From Bacteroidales bacterium (GTDB lineage Bacteria; Bacteroidota; Bacteroidia; Bacteroidales; VadinHA17): a DNA stretch of 39,104 nt. Of this stretch, positions 8,920 through 18,858 are shown piece by piece (within the stretch, counting starts at the first letter, position 1; each line of letters starts with the position of its first letter). The notes under the pieces are model-generated. The model searched no databases and was not told where the DNA came from. It saw only the letters and a program-made list of their open reading frames with translations. The stretch is taken from assembly GCA_027028505.1 (NCBI GenBank), contig JALVJE010000067.1:1-39104 (forward strand), given 5' to 3'. A program made the position numbers and the translations under genes.

Positions 8920-10356
8920 ATGAACAACTATCTCCTGAAAAAGACCAAGATCATAGCAACGCTGGGACCTGCTTCCACCGATCCCGGGACCATGAAAAAA
9001 ATGGTGCAGGAGGGGGTGAACATTTTTCGTCTCAATTTTTCTCACGGCACCCATGAGCAAAAAGCAGAAGAGATACGTACCATCAAAGAGCTGCGGAAAG
9101 AACTGGGCATTCCTTTGGGGATCCTGGCCGATCTGCAGGGGCCCAAGCTGCGTATCGGCAAGATAAAAGGAGGCACTGTTCTGCTGAAAGACGGAGAACT
9201 GATAGAGATCACCAACACCGAATGTGAGGGGGACGAGAAGAGGGTTTACATGAGCTACCGGGAGTTCGCCCGGGATGTAAAAAAGGGAGATGCCGTGCTC
9301 ATCGACGACGGCAAGATCAAGCTGGAGGTAACAGAGACCAATGGCAAGGATACGGTGGTAGCACGGGTGGTCCACGGAGGCCCACTCTCCTCCAATAAAG
9401 GGGTCAACCTGCCGCATACGGCCATTTCGCTCCCCAGTCTTACTGAGAAAGATCTGGAGGATGCCCGTTTCATTCTGGAGCAGGAGGTCGACTGGATCGC
9501 GCTCTCCTTTGTACGCAAACCGGAGGATGTGATCGATCTGCATGAGGTGATCCGGAAACATGGCGGCAGGAACCAGCCGTGGATCATCTCCAAGATCGAG
9601 AAGCCGGAGGCCCTGAAAAACCTGGACCAGATCATTGATCTGTCCAAAGGGATCATGGTCGCCCGCGGCGACCTGGGGGTGGAGGTGTCCTTCAGCCAGG
9701 TACCAATCATCCAGAAAGAGATCATACAAAAATGTATCGAGCAGGCCAAACCGGTGATCATTGCCACTCAGATGATGGAGAGCATGATCGAGAACTTCCG
9801 CCCCACCCGGGCGGAGGCCACAGATGTGGCCAATGCCGTGCTGGATGGTGGCGACTGTCTTATGCTCAGCGGAGAGACTTCCGTCGGGAAATATCCGGTG
9901 GAAGTGGTGACCAATATGCACGAGATCATCAGCTGGACAGAAGACCACGGGTTCCATTACCTGCAGGAACATCCGCCGGAAGAGGGCTTTCCCACTTTCC
10001 TGCCCGAATCGGTATGTTATCAGGCTACCAAAATGGCCTCACAGACCCACGCCGAAGCCATTATCACCTTTACCTATTCAGGGTCCACCGCGCTCTCCAT
10101 CGCCAGCCACCGGCCCAACGCACGCATCTTCGCTTTTACCAACAACAGAGAACTGATGAACAAGCTGGCCCTGATCTACAATGTTTATCCTTTTTATATG
10201 AATGAGGTGGAGAAGATCGAGGATGCCGTGCAGCAGTCTGTCCGGATACTCAAAGAAAAGGGATACCTCAAAGATGACCAGGTGGTGGTCCATGTCGGCA
10301 GCACCCCCATCAACCAGCGAGGGAAAACGAATGTGCTGAAATTAAGTTATATATAG
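8920..10356 (+). CDS. pyk: Pyruvate kinase
   Basis: 478-aa ORF; TKIIATLGPAS, ISKIEKPEAL, MVARGDLGVEV, IIATQMMESM. Confidence 0.97.
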   Translation: MNNYLLKKTKIIATLGPASTDPGTMKKMVQEGVNIFRLNFSHGTHEQKAEEIRTIKELRKELGIPLGILADLQGPKLRIGKIKGGTVLLKDGELIEITNTECEGDEKRVYMSYREFARDVKKGDAVLIDDGKIKLEVTETNGKDTVVARVVHGGPLSSNKGVNLPHTAISLPSLTEKDLEDARFILEQEVDWIALSFVRKPEDVIDLHEVIRKHGGRNQPWIISKIEKPEALKNLDQIIDLSKGIMVARGDLGVEVSFSQVPIIQKEIIQKCIEQAKPVIIATQMMESMIENFRPTRAEATDVANAVLDGGDCLMLSGETSVGKYPVEVVTNMHEIISWTEDHGFHYLQEHPPEEGFPTFLPESVCYQATKMASQTHAEAIITFTYSGSTALSIASHRPNARIFAFTNNRELMNKLALIYNVYPFYMNEVEKIEDAVQQSVRILKEKGYLKDDQVVVHVGSTPINQRGKTNVLKLSYI

Positions 10357-10437
10357 TTCAAAGTTCACGGTTCTCAGTTCTCAGTTCTCAGTTCTCAGTT
10401 CACAGTTCACAGTTCACAGTTCATAGTTCACAGTTCA
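10354..10437. repeat. Heptanucleotide tandem array (12 units, consensus CAGTTCA/CAGTTCT)
   Basis: TAGTTCA AAGTTCA CGGTTCT CAGTTCT x3 CAGTTCA x4 TAGTTCA CAGTTCA, unbroken 7-nt register; first unit contains the pyk TAG stop. Confidence 0.95.
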
Positions 10438-10469
10438 AGGTTTGTGAATTCGAGCTTCGCCCTTCGAGC

Positions 10470-10505
10470 TTCCCCGCCCGGACGACTGTCCGGTCGGACG
10501 GGAAA
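10470..10505. repeat. GC-rich palindrome between array and tamL-like stop (possible terminator)
   Basis: TTCCCCGCCCGGACgactGTCCGGTCGGACGGGAA. Confidence 0.5.
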
Positions 10506-10508
10506 CTT

Positions 10509-12896
10509 CTAGAACGGGTATCCTATCCCGATCTGCAGGGTCATGTCCTTGCGCCAGTTGTAGTGGCGGCCAAAGGGCACCCATTTGTCCCCTTCCGGGG
10601 CTCCGGGGTCCCTTAATTTAAATCCCAGGTCGGTACGGAAGATAAAGAATGAGAAGTCAAAACGCAGCCCGAAACCGGAGCCTATGGCAATATCATTAAA
10701 AAAATTACTGAACTGAAAAAGGGCTCCCGGCCGGTCATCCTCTTTTGTGATGGCCCAGATATTCCCCATATCCGTATAAAGAGCTCCTTCCAGGATCCAG
10801 AACATCTTAAAACGGTATTCCAGGTTCCATTCCAGTTTCATATCTGCCGTCTGGTTGTAAAAATTTGAATTCTCCGCGGTATAAGAACCGGGCCCCAGTG
10901 ACCGCACCTGCCAGGCCCTGATGTCGTTGGCCCCTCCCGAATAGTACTGTTTCTCAAAAGGCACGGCCTTAGAGTTCAGATAAGGCACTGCCACCCCGGC
11001 AAAGAAACGATAGGTCATCGAGGAGATCTTGTTCACCACGTTCGTATACCGGATATCTATATCCGTTTTCAGGTACTGGGCAAAATTAAGCCCGAAGATA
11101 CTGTAGCTTCCCGAGGTATCTGTACCGGCTTTGGCGATCTTGTACCCGGCATACAACAGGTTGCCGGCAGCTTCAATGTTGAAGCGAAAAAAAACATGAT
11201 CGGAGCTTCTGTTCAACAGTCCTTTGTTGAAGATATAACTGTAATTGGCTGCCGTTATGAAAACATCTTTGTAACTGTATGCCATGTAAGTGGTCGTATC
11301 CAGCTGTTCAAGGAAAGTCGAATCGATATATGGCAACTTTACCAGGTTCAGGCTCAGCGGGGAGAGTACCTGGGAGACATTCCTGGATGATTGCCACGAA
11401 TAGCCCATATGGGTAGTGAAGATTGTACGTGTGTAGTCAGGCCGCCGCTGATAATTATAGGTAACCCCCAGGGTTGTCTTGGGAGCGTATTTTTTCACAA
11501 AACGATCCTTGTTGAAGAAAGGCCCCAGGAACTTGCCGAAGACCAGATTGGCATTCAGATCGGTCATAACGATCCGCTTGAGCCCTTTTTTCTCCTGGGC
11601 AAGGGCTTCCAGCGACTGTTTGATCCCGATATTAAAATTCTCAGCCCCGTGGAAAAGGTTGCGATGTAAATAATTTAAGCTCAGGGCCGCCCCCATATTC
11701 CCCGACGAGTTGGTACCCTCCAGCTCGATGGTATAGGACTGCTGTTTCACCGGCGAGAGCTGCACATGACAGTCAAGCGGATGATACCCGGAGGTATCCT
11801 GCTCCTCATGAGGAGCTTCCGTGAAATAAACGTTCACGAACTTATACACGTTCAGGCCGGACAGGTGCTTGCGGGTCAGTTCCACATCTTCCAGGTTATA
11901 GGTCGTTCCGGGATAAATGTAATTCGATTGCAGGATCACCTTCTTCTTCAGATAATTGGAATCCTCCCGGGAGATAAAATAATATCCCTTCACAAAGGAA
12001 GTGTCCAGCGCCCGGAAATACTCGGATTGTTTTTCGATCGCTTTCTGCGGATCATAATCGACAAAAAAATAGACGTTCCTGATCTTATACCGGTAATGCG
12101 GTATCTCCATCACCTCAAGATCGGGCCCCTGTTTCAGTGCTTTCCCCACTATCACTGACACATCCAGAAGATGATCCCCCACGGTGGTATCCACCTCAAA
12201 GGTAACATAATCCTTGATGAAAGCATAGTATCCGGAGTCCCTGAAGATCTTTTCCAGATGGGAACGCTCCTGGTCCAGTTTCTCCACATTGAACACCTGA
12301 CCGGGCCGTACTTCCGCATGGATCGTATCGGCCAGCACCAGATCCCTTACCATTGAATCTTTCACTACGTACGTGACGCGCCGGACCCTGTAAGGTTTCC
12401 CGGTCCAGACCTCATAATAAACACGGGCCTTTTGTTTCTTTCTGTATTCGATGGAATCATCCACCACTGCCTGAAAATAGCCCCGTGATCCAACAAAGTT
12501 CCTGATCTGTAGAGAGGAATTCCTTACTTCGGCCGTATCGAGGATCACCGGTGCTTCTCCTGTTTTCCGGAGCCACTGATTGAATTTCTTCTGTTCATCG
12601 GGGCCTGACAGGTTATAAAGCCACAGGCCGAAACGCATACCGGCAAACCTTCTGTTGGGCTGTTGGGTGATATAACTCTTGATATCGTCGCGGGTAACCT
12701 CGCCCCCACCCTCCTTGTGCAGGACCACTCTGTTACCGGTGAGGAGATACTTCCCCTCGGGGACATACTTTACGGGGGAACAGGACGCCACCACCAGGGC
12801 CATCACCCCGGTGAGCCAGAGATAAAGATTTTTGCTATTTTTAATTGTTTTTTTCAATGCCGCATCCTGCCCTGTTCCTGTTTGATAATAATACAA
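10509..12896 (-). CDS. BamA/TamA-family outer-membrane protein (TamL-like lipoprotein)
   Basis: 795-aa ORF; lipobox-like LVVASCSPVKYVPEGKYLLTGN, POTRA-like region, C-terminal beta-barrel ending in aromatic GIGYPF; Omp85 family features. Exact start uncertain. Confidence 0.85.
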   Translation of the reverse strand: MYYYQTGTGQDAALKKTIKNSKNLYLWLTGVMALVVASCSPVKYVPEGKYLLTGNRVVLHKEGGGEVTRDDIKSYITQQPNRRFAGMRFGLWLYNLSGPDEQKKFNQWLRKTGEAPVILDTAEVRNSSLQIRNFVGSRGYFQAVVDDSIEYRKKQKARVYYEVWTGKPYRVRRVTYVVKDSMVRDLVLADTIHAEVRPGQVFNVEKLDQERSHLEKIFRDSGYYAFIKDYVTFEVDTTVGDHLLDVSVIVGKALKQGPDLEVMEIPHYRYKIRNVYFFVDYDPQKAIEKQSEYFRALDTSFVKGYYFISREDSNYLKKKVILQSNYIYPGTTYNLEDVELTRKHLSGLNVYKFVNVYFTEAPHEEQDTSGYHPLDCHVQLSPVKQQSYTIELEGTNSSGNMGAALSLNYLHRNLFHGAENFNIGIKQSLEALAQEKKGLKRIVMTDLNANLVFGKFLGPFFNKDRFVKKYAPKTTLGVTYNYQRRPDYTRTIFTTHMGYSWQSSRNVSQVLSPLSLNLVKLPYIDSTFLEQLDTTTYMAYSYKDVFITAANYSYIFNKGLLNRSSDHVFFRFNIEAAGNLLYAGYKIAKAGTDTSGSYSIFGLNFAQYLKTDIDIRYTNVVNKISSMTYRFFAGVAVPYLNSKAVPFEKQYYSGGANDIRAWQVRSLGPGSYTAENSNFYNQTADMKLEWNLEYRFKMFWILEGALYTDMGNIWAITKEDDRPGALFQFSNFFNDIAIGSGFGLRFDFSFFIFRTDLGFKLRDPGAPEGDKWVPFGRHYNWRKDMTLQIGIGYPF

Positions 12897-12946
12897 ATAT
12901 ACACAGGCGAAATGAATCGGGAATATAACATTAACAGAATCATTGC

Positions 12947-13723
12947 ATGATCAGCAAAAATAAGATAAAATTAATACGTTTTTTGGGTACGAAGAAATAC
13001 CGGGATGAGCAGGGGCTTTTTGTGGCCGAAGGGGACAAGATCGTTGCCGACCTGCTGCAGGCTGAAGGATGGGATGTCAGGTACCTCTTTGGGAAAAAAG
13101 AATGGATCAGGAAGTTAACCCCCCGGGAACGGGAAAAGGCAGGGGAGATCATAGAGGTCAGTTATGAGGAACTCCGGAAGATCTCCTACATGAAGAGCCC
13201 CCACAATGTGCTGGCGCTGGTGTCCCTGCCTGCCTGGCAGATGCCGGACGTACCGCCTGCCGGAGAGCTGACACTGGCCCTGGAGAACATACAGGACCCC
13301 GGCAACCTGGGAACCATCATACGGACGGCCAACTGGTTCGGCATACGGCACATCTTCTGCTCACCGGGAAGTGTGGATATCTTTAACCCCAAAGTGGTGC
13401 AGGCCTCCATGGGGGCTTTCATACATACGGCCGTTCACTACACCGCTCTGGACAGGCTGATCACCGGAACTACGGAGGCAGACATACCGGTCTACGGCAC
13501 TTTCCTGGAGGGTCGCTCCCTCTATACGACCGATCTGAAAGAAAATGGTCTGATCGTCTTTGGGAATGAATCCAAAGGGATCTCTCCCTCTCTTGAGGAG
13601 ATGATCCCCGAAAAGATCTTCATCCCTCCCTTCCCTGATCACAGGAAAGCGACCAACTCTCTCAACATCTCCTCCTCCACGGCGATCGTATGCGCAGAGT
13701 TCAGAAGAAGAAAGGTCCGGTAA
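12947..13723 (+). CDS. RNA 2'-O-methyltransferase, SpoU/TrmH family
   Basis: 258-aa ORF; ENIQDPGNLGTIIRTANWFGI, LIVFGNESKGIS, SLNISSSTAIVCAEF motifs. Confidence 0.93.
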   Translation: MISKNKIKLIRFLGTKKYRDEQGLFVAEGDKIVADLLQAEGWDVRYLFGKKEWIRKLTPREREKAGEIIEVSYEELRKISYMKSPHNVLALVSLPAWQMPDVPPAGELTLALENIQDPGNLGTIIRTANWFGIRHIFCSPGSVDIFNPKVVQASMGAFIHTAVHYTALDRLITGTTEADIPVYGTFLEGRSLYTTDLKENGLIVFGNESKGISPSLEEMIPEKIFIPPFPDHRKATNSLNISSSTAIVCAEFRRRKVR

Positions 13724-13725
13724 AA

Positions 13726-14430
13726 CTACTCAAAATGGAAAGAGAGCACCCAGATCTGGGAGCGTAGACGCTGCAAGGCATTGACATACTCAGGATGTTC
13801 GGAGGCCGGATCCGTCACCAGGATATTGCGGAAGCCCGTCGAGACCTTCAACTCCGCTGAAAACTTAAAATAAGGCAGATAAAAATCTATGCCGAACCCC
13901 TCCTCATGGTACAGGTCCGATTGATGCAGCCGGAGATAGACCCCCTTCTCCGGATTGTACTTCCGGCGGGCAGCCATATCCATCCTGTAATTGACCCCCG
14001 CGATGAGGTAAGGCCTGAAATTATTGATCCTTTTGGCTTTATATTTTAATAGCAGAGGGAACTCTATGAAAGCTGATTCAATCTTCTGCTTGCCATACAT
14101 TATCCCTTCCGGCTTGTAATAATAAATATCGCGCTGCCCGAAGCTCAGGCCGGGGAGGAAACGCAGGTCCAGATATTTCATGAGCCGCAGGTTGGTCACC
14201 ATGGAGACATTGAAACCCGGCAACAACTCGTTCACATTGGCAAAAAGTGTGTCCGTGTTCTCAGGCACATTTTTATTGGCCACAAAAAAATCCATGGTAT
14301 TGAGCCCCAGGGTAAAACCAAAATGAATGGTCTTGGTATCCACTTTCTGGTAATATTTCACCTTCTGTTTCTGAGCAAAAAGGGAAAGCCCCAGGAGGGA
14401 GACAAGCAATATGAGAAAGGATCTCTTCAA
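13726..14430 (-). CDS. porT: PorT-family outer-membrane beta-barrel protein (type IX secretion)
   Basis: 234-aa ORF with signal peptide, HFGFTLGLNTMDFFV and barrel-like pattern; adjacent to ubiE as commonly seen in Bacteroidota. Confidence 0.8.
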   Translation of the reverse strand: MKRSFLILLVSLLGLSLFAQKQKVKYYQKVDTKTIHFGFTLGLNTMDFFVANKNVPENTDTLFANVNELLPGFNVSMVTNLRLMKYLDLRFLPGLSFGQRDIYYYKPEGIMYGKQKIESAFIEFPLLLKYKAKRINNFRPYLIAGVNYRMDMAARRKYNPEKGVYLRLHQSDLYHEEGFGIDFYLPYFKFSAELKVSTGFRNILVTDPASEHPEYVNALQRLRSQIWVLSFHFE

Positions 14431-14483
14431 ATGGCAACCGGTTTACTTCAATAAACTGTGATCCCGTAAAAATAGTATAAAAT

Positions 14484-14655
14484 TTAATCCAAAATCAGCA
14501 ATAGAAAATCGCAAGCGCTTTTCATTGCTGATCGATTAAGGATTTCATCGGTTTTGGTTATTCACCAAAACCGTGAACTCCTAGATCGGGGTTTACCCCA
14601 GCTAACGCATTAGTTCAGCTATTTTTTAGCTTCCTAATGCGTAATCCGGGTTTAA
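14484..14655. repeat. Dispersed composite palindromic element, copy 2 (module B 14484-14533, extra hairpin 14549-14573, module A 14587-14655)
   Basis: ATCAGCAATaGAAAATCGCAAGCGCTTttcATTGCTGAT; CGGTTTTGGTtattcACCAAAACCG; CCCAGCTAACGCATTAGttcAGCTAttttTTAGCTtcCTAATGCGTAATCCGGG. Confidence 0.9.
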
Positions 14656-15382
14656 TTTTTTTTTCCCCGAAATAAGCGGCCACGATCCCTCCGGTATAGG
14701 TTTGAAACCTGCACCCTCTGAAACCGCACCGTTCCATGATCTCCAGGAAGTCTTCGCGCTGTGGGAATCTTTCTATGGAGGCAGGCAGATAGGTATAGGC
14801 ATATTTATCACCGGAGAAAAGTTTCCCGGCCCAGGGTAACAGATGAAAAAGATAAAAGGAGTAGAGCGCTTTCAACGGTTGACGGGCAGGTTTGGAGAAC
14901 TCCAGAATAGCGGTTATCCCGCCCGGATGCAACACCCGCAACATCTCTTTGAGACCCTTCTCCAGGTCGGTATAGTTACGCACCCCGAAAGCCACGGTAA
15001 CGGCATCGAAAGTGTTGTCTTCGAAAGGTATCTCCTCGGCCCTGCCTGCAATGAACTTTACAGATCCTTCCTTGCCTTTTTTTCTCATCTTCTTCCTGCC
15101 GGCTTCCATCATCTTTTCCGACACGTCCATGCCTGTCACCCGGCAGTCGCAGGCTTTCAGCACGGAAAGGGCCAGATCGCCTGTGCCGGTCGCCACATCC
15201 AGCACATGATCACCATCCTTCAGTCCGGCGGCACGGATCAGTTTTTTTCGCCACCGGCGGTCGATGCCCAGCGAAAGAAAATGGTTCAGAAAATCATACC
15301 AGCCCGCAATGCGGTCAAACATGTTCTGTACATGCTCCCCTTTTTTTTCGAGGATCTCCTGCGTCTTATCCTGGGTAGCCAC
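14615..15382 (-). CDS. ubiE: Demethylmenaquinone/ubiquinone methyltransferase
   Basis: 255-aa ORF; LDVATGTGDLAL, AFGVRNYTDLEKGLKEMLRVLHPGG, YTGGIVAAYFG; last ~12 codons lie in repeat copy 2. Confidence 0.95.
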   Translation of the reverse strand: MATQDKTQEILEKKGEHVQNMFDRIAGWYDFLNHFLSLGIDRRWRKKLIRAAGLKDGDHVLDVATGTGDLALSVLKACDCRVTGMDVSEKMMEAGRKKMRKKGKEGSVKFIAGRAEEIPFEDNTFDAVTVAFGVRNYTDLEKGLKEMLRVLHPGGITAILEFSKPARQPLKALYSFYLFHLLPWAGKLFSGDKYAYTYLPASIERFPQREDFLEIMERCGFRGCRFQTYTGGIVAAYFGEKKIKPGLRIRKLKNS

Positions 15383-15385
15383 GGA

Positions 15386-17617
15386 TCAGTTTTCTTCAAG
15401 ATATTTCCCGATGGCATTGTCGTAGATCTTCTTCAGGTCACAGATGAAACCGTAAGAGATATCGTCAATGCGTATCTCTCCCCTGGTGACGTGTCCCAGC
15501 GCGAAGAAAGGCACGCCGCTTTTTACCATGAAATCGATGAACTCCGTCTCACGCGTCTCCGAAACCGTCACCACCACGCGTCCCTGTGCCTCCCCGAAAA
15601 GGAAAGCATCTTTGCGTATCTCGGCGTCGGTTGTGATATCAAAACCGAGGCCATGATACATGCCTGACTCGAAGAGTGCGATGAAAAGCCCTCCTTCCGA
15701 CACATCATGGGCCGACCGTACCAGGCTGTAGCTGATCAGGTCTTTCACCACCTGCTGCATACGCACCTCCTCTTCCAGATCGAAATATGGTGGCGGGGAT
15801 TTTTCCACCCCATGGTAATGCACCAGGTATTCTGACGAAGCTATGTCATTGACCGATTTTCCGATCAGGTATATCATATTCCCCTTGTTCTTGAAAGGGA
15901 TGGTCATCTGGTTATTTTTCTCCCGCAGGACACCCAGCATGCCGATCACCGGTGTCGGGAAAACCGGTTCCACCTCTCCATCGATGGAGGCCTGGTTGTA
16001 AAAGCTCACATTCCCTCCGGTGACGGGAGTATTGAACCGCCGGCAGGCATTCCCCATCCCCTGTACGGCTTTCACGAACTGCCAGTATACCTCGGGATTG
16101 TATGGGTTGCCGAAGTTGAGGCAATTGGTGATGGCCAGGGGTTCTCCCCCCGAGCAGACGATATTGCGGGCCGCTTCGGCCACAGCTATCTCAGCTCCTT
16201 TTTCCGGGTCGGCCTTGACATAACGGGAATTACAGTCGACCGTCAGGGCCAGGGCGCTGCGTGTGCCCCGCAGATCCACCAGGCCGGCATCCGACGGCAT
16301 ATTGGTGCTCATGTTCTTCACCCCCACCATGGTGTCATACTGCTCATACACCCAATGTTTGCTGGCAATGTCGGGATTGGCGACCAACATGCGTGCTACT
16401 TCCCGGAGATCTTCCGGTTCTTCAATATCCTCTATGGAGAATTGCTGGTATTCCTTGTAATAAGCCGGTTCCCGGTACTCCCGGTCATACTGGGGCGCTC
16501 CGCCGCCCAGCACCAGGTCGGATGCAGGCACATCGGCTACCAACTCCCCGTGGCGGTAGAAATAAAGACGGTCCTCATCGATCACCTCTCCGATGATCTT
16601 GCAGTTGAGGTCCCATTTGTCAAATACGGCCTCCACCTCTTTTTCACGGCCTTTCTCCACCACCACGAGCATACGCTCCTGCGATTCGCTGAGGAGGATC
16701 TCCCAGCCTTCCATATTTTGCTGGCGCAGAGGCACCTTGTCCAGATCGATGCGCATCCCGCTGTTCCCTTTGGCCGACATCTCCGAAGTGGAGCAGATGA
16801 TCCCTGCAGCTCCCATGTCCTGCATACCCACGACGGCACCGGTCTTGATCACCTCCAGCGTGGCTTCCAGCAGCAGTTTTTCCATGAAAGGGTCTCCCAC
16901 CTGTATGGAGGGGATATCATTGGCGGAGTCCTCCGTAATATCCGCCGAGGCAAAGGTGGCTCCGTGGATGCCGTCCTTGCCGGTGGACGAGCCGACGATA
17001 TATACAGGGTTGCCGACTCCTTTGGCCACCGCCGAGACCAACTCGTCATGTTTCATGATCCCGACCGACATGGCATTGACCAGCGGGTTGTTGTTATAAC
17101 TGTCATCGAAATAGACCTCTCCGCCTACCACCGGCACACCGAATGAGTTGCCGTAATCACCGATGCCCTTCACCACGCCCCGCATCAGCCAGTGAGTACG
17201 GTCGTTCTCAATGTTGCCGAAACGCAGGGAGTTGAGCTGGGCAATGGGACGGGCTCCCATGGTAAAGATGTCCCGGTTGATGCCTCCCACACCCGTAGCA
17301 GCACCCTGGTAGGGCTCCACAGCACAGGGATGGTTGTGCGACTCGATCTTGAAGGCACAGGCCAGCCCGTGCCCCACATCTACAAGACCGGCATTCTCCT
17401 CGCCGGCCCCCACCAGCATATTCTCACCATCGCGGGGGAGGGTCTTGAGCCATTTGATGGAGTTCTTGTAAGAGGCATGCTCCGACCACATCACTGAGAA
17501 GATGCTCAGCTCCGTAAAATTGGGGTTCCTGCCCAGGATCTCTTTGATCCTCTCATATTCCTGATCCTCCAGGCCCAGGCTTCTGGCGGTATCAAGGGTT
17601 ACTTCCGGTAAAGCCAT
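15386..17617 (-). CDS. purL: Phosphoribosylformylglycinamidine synthase subunit PurL (short form)
   Basis: Translation from the ATG at 17617 ([53 protein letters not shown]...[27 protein letters not shown]); the 882-aa ORF extends further upstream but that part overlaps the divergent SDR gene. Confidence 0.95.
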   Translation of the reverse strand: MALPEVTLDTARSLGLEDQEYERIKEILGRNPNFTELSIFSVMWSEHASYKNSIKWLKTLPRDGENMLVGAGEENAGLVDVGHGLACAFKIESHNHPCAVEPYQGAATGVGGINRDIFTMGARPIAQLNSLRFGNIENDRTHWLMRGVVKGIGDYGNSFGVPVVGGEVYFDDSYNNNPLVNAMSVGIMKHDELVSAVAKGVGNPVYIVGSSTGKDGIHGATFASADITEDSANDIPSIQVGDPFMEKLLLEATLEVIKTGAVVGMQDMGAAGIICSTSEMSAKGNSGMRIDLDKVPLRQQNMEGWEILLSESQERMLVVVEKGREKEVEAVFDKWDLNCKIIGEVIDEDRLYFYRHGELVADVPASDLVLGGGAPQYDREYREPAYYKEYQQFSIEDIEEPEDLREVARMLVANPDIASKHWVYEQYDTMVGVKNMSTNMPSDAGLVDLRGTRSALALTVDCNSRYVKADPEKGAEIAVAEAARNIVCSGGEPLAITNCLNFGNPYNPEVYWQFVKAVQGMGNACRRFNTPVTGGNVSFYNQASIDGEVEPVFPTPVIGMLGVLREKNNQMTIPFKNKGNMIYLIGKSVNDIASSEYLVHYHGVEKSPPPYFDLEEEVRMQQVVKDLISYSLVRSAHDVSEGGLFIALFESGMYHGLGFDITTDAEIRKDAFLFGEAQGRVVVTVSETRETEFIDFMVKSGVPFFALGHVTRGEIRIDDISYGFICDLKKIYDNAIGKYLEEN

Positions 17618-17740
17618 TATCAAAAGGATTGTTAAAGGAACAAAGATAATCAAAAAGCATCTTCTTCTTTTAACTTTTTCACAATCCCTTTTCCCGGAGG
17701 CACGACTTATTTTACTAAATTTGCCGGAAAGAAAACCACC

Positions 17741-18508
17741 ATGAACAGAATAGCACTGATTACCGGAGCCACGGCAGGCATCGGCGAGGCCACAGCCCGC
17801 CTGCTGGGAAAAAACGGATATGATCTGATCATCACAGGCCGCAGGAAAGAACGGCTCGACCGTCTGAAAAACGAACTGGAAGAAAAGACACCGACGAAGG
17901 TACTCCCCCTGACCTTTGATGTGCGCAGGCGCGATGAGGCGGAAAAAGCACTGGGATCCCTGCCCGAAAAATGGCAGGCCATCGACGTGCTGGTCAACAA
18001 CGCAGGTCTGGCAGCAGGATTGTCGAAGCTGCACGAAGGCGATATAGACGACTGGGAGCAGATGATCGACACCAATGTCAAAGGATTATTGTATGTCTCC
18101 CGTATCATCCTCCCCGGCATGGTGGAAAGGCGCAGAGGACATGTCATCAATATCTCCTCCACGGCTGGCAAGGAGGTATATGCCAACGGCAATGTCTATT
18201 GTGCCACCAAGTTCGCGGTAGATGCCCTCAACAAGGCCATGCGCCTCGAACTGGTGGACTACGGCGTGAAAGTGACCTCCGTCAACCCCGGTTTCACGGA
18301 AACGGAGTTCTCCCTCGTCCGCTTCAAAGGGGATAAAGAAAAGGCCAAACAACCCTATGTGGGCATGGAGCCTCTTCACGCAGAAGATATCGCCGAGGTG
18401 ATCCTCTTCGTCCTCAGCCGTCCCGACCATGTCAACATCAATGAGATCATCGTCACCCCCAAAGCCCAGGCCAACGCGTTTTATATACACAGGGAGAAAG
18501 AAGAATAA
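17741..18508 (+). CDS. SDR family NAD(P)-dependent oxidoreductase (YdfG-like)
   Basis: 255-aa [34 protein letters not shown]. Confidence 0.94.
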   Translation: MNRIALITGATAGIGEATARLLGKNGYDLIITGRRKERLDRLKNELEEKTPTKVLPLTFDVRRRDEAEKALGSLPEKWQAIDVLVNNAGLAAGLSKLHEGDIDDWEQMIDTNVKGLLYVSRIILPGMVERRRGHVINISSTAGKEVYANGNVYCATKFAVDALNKAMRLELVDYGVKVTSVNPGFTETEFSLVRFKGDKEKAKQPYVGMEPLHAEDIAEVILFVLSRPDHVNINEIIVTPKAQANAFYIHREKEE

Positions 18509-18572
18509 GGCAAAAGTAATCCGACTTCGCCCAGGCTACGTCGGACGAAGAAAGGCAGAAGGCAAAAGGAAG

Positions 18573-18607
18573 TTCCAGGTTTCAGGTTTCAGGTTCCAGG
18601 TTCCAGG
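18573..18607. repeat. Heptanucleotide tandem array (5 units, TTCCAGG/TTTCAGG)
   Basis: TTCCAGG TTTCAGG TTTCAGG TTCCAGG TTCCAGG. Confidence 0.85.
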
Positions 18608-18623
18608 GATGATCCAGGATACG

Positions 18624-18668
18624 ACGAACACCGAATAACGAACATCGAATAACGCCTGCCTAGGCAGG
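18624..18668. repeat. 14-nt (2x7) direct repeat followed by perfect 14-bp palindrome CCTGCCTAGGCAGG
   Basis: GAACACCGAATAAC GAACATCGAATAAC then CCTGCCTAGGCAGG (18655-18668). Confidence 0.75.
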
Positions 18669-18858
18669 AATTTTGATTTATGAATTTTGATTTCTGAGTG
18701 ATGATTTATGATTAAATACTGAATGAGTCCCAGATGATCATCGTTTGACTAATAACCAAATACCCGAAATCCAAAACCCGATACTCTTAACTCAAAACTC
18801 GATACTACCAACTTTCAACTTCAGGCACTTTTAACTTTTAACTAAGACTTAACTTAAG

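Noticed and set aside
8881-9972. 363-aa minus-strand ORF
   Set aside because: Antisense to pyruvate kinase with hallmark motifs on the plus strand.
17618-18034. N-terminal extension of the purL ORF
   Set aside because: Overlaps the divergent SDR gene and lacks PurL similarity; [16 protein letters not shown] at 17617 is a normal start.
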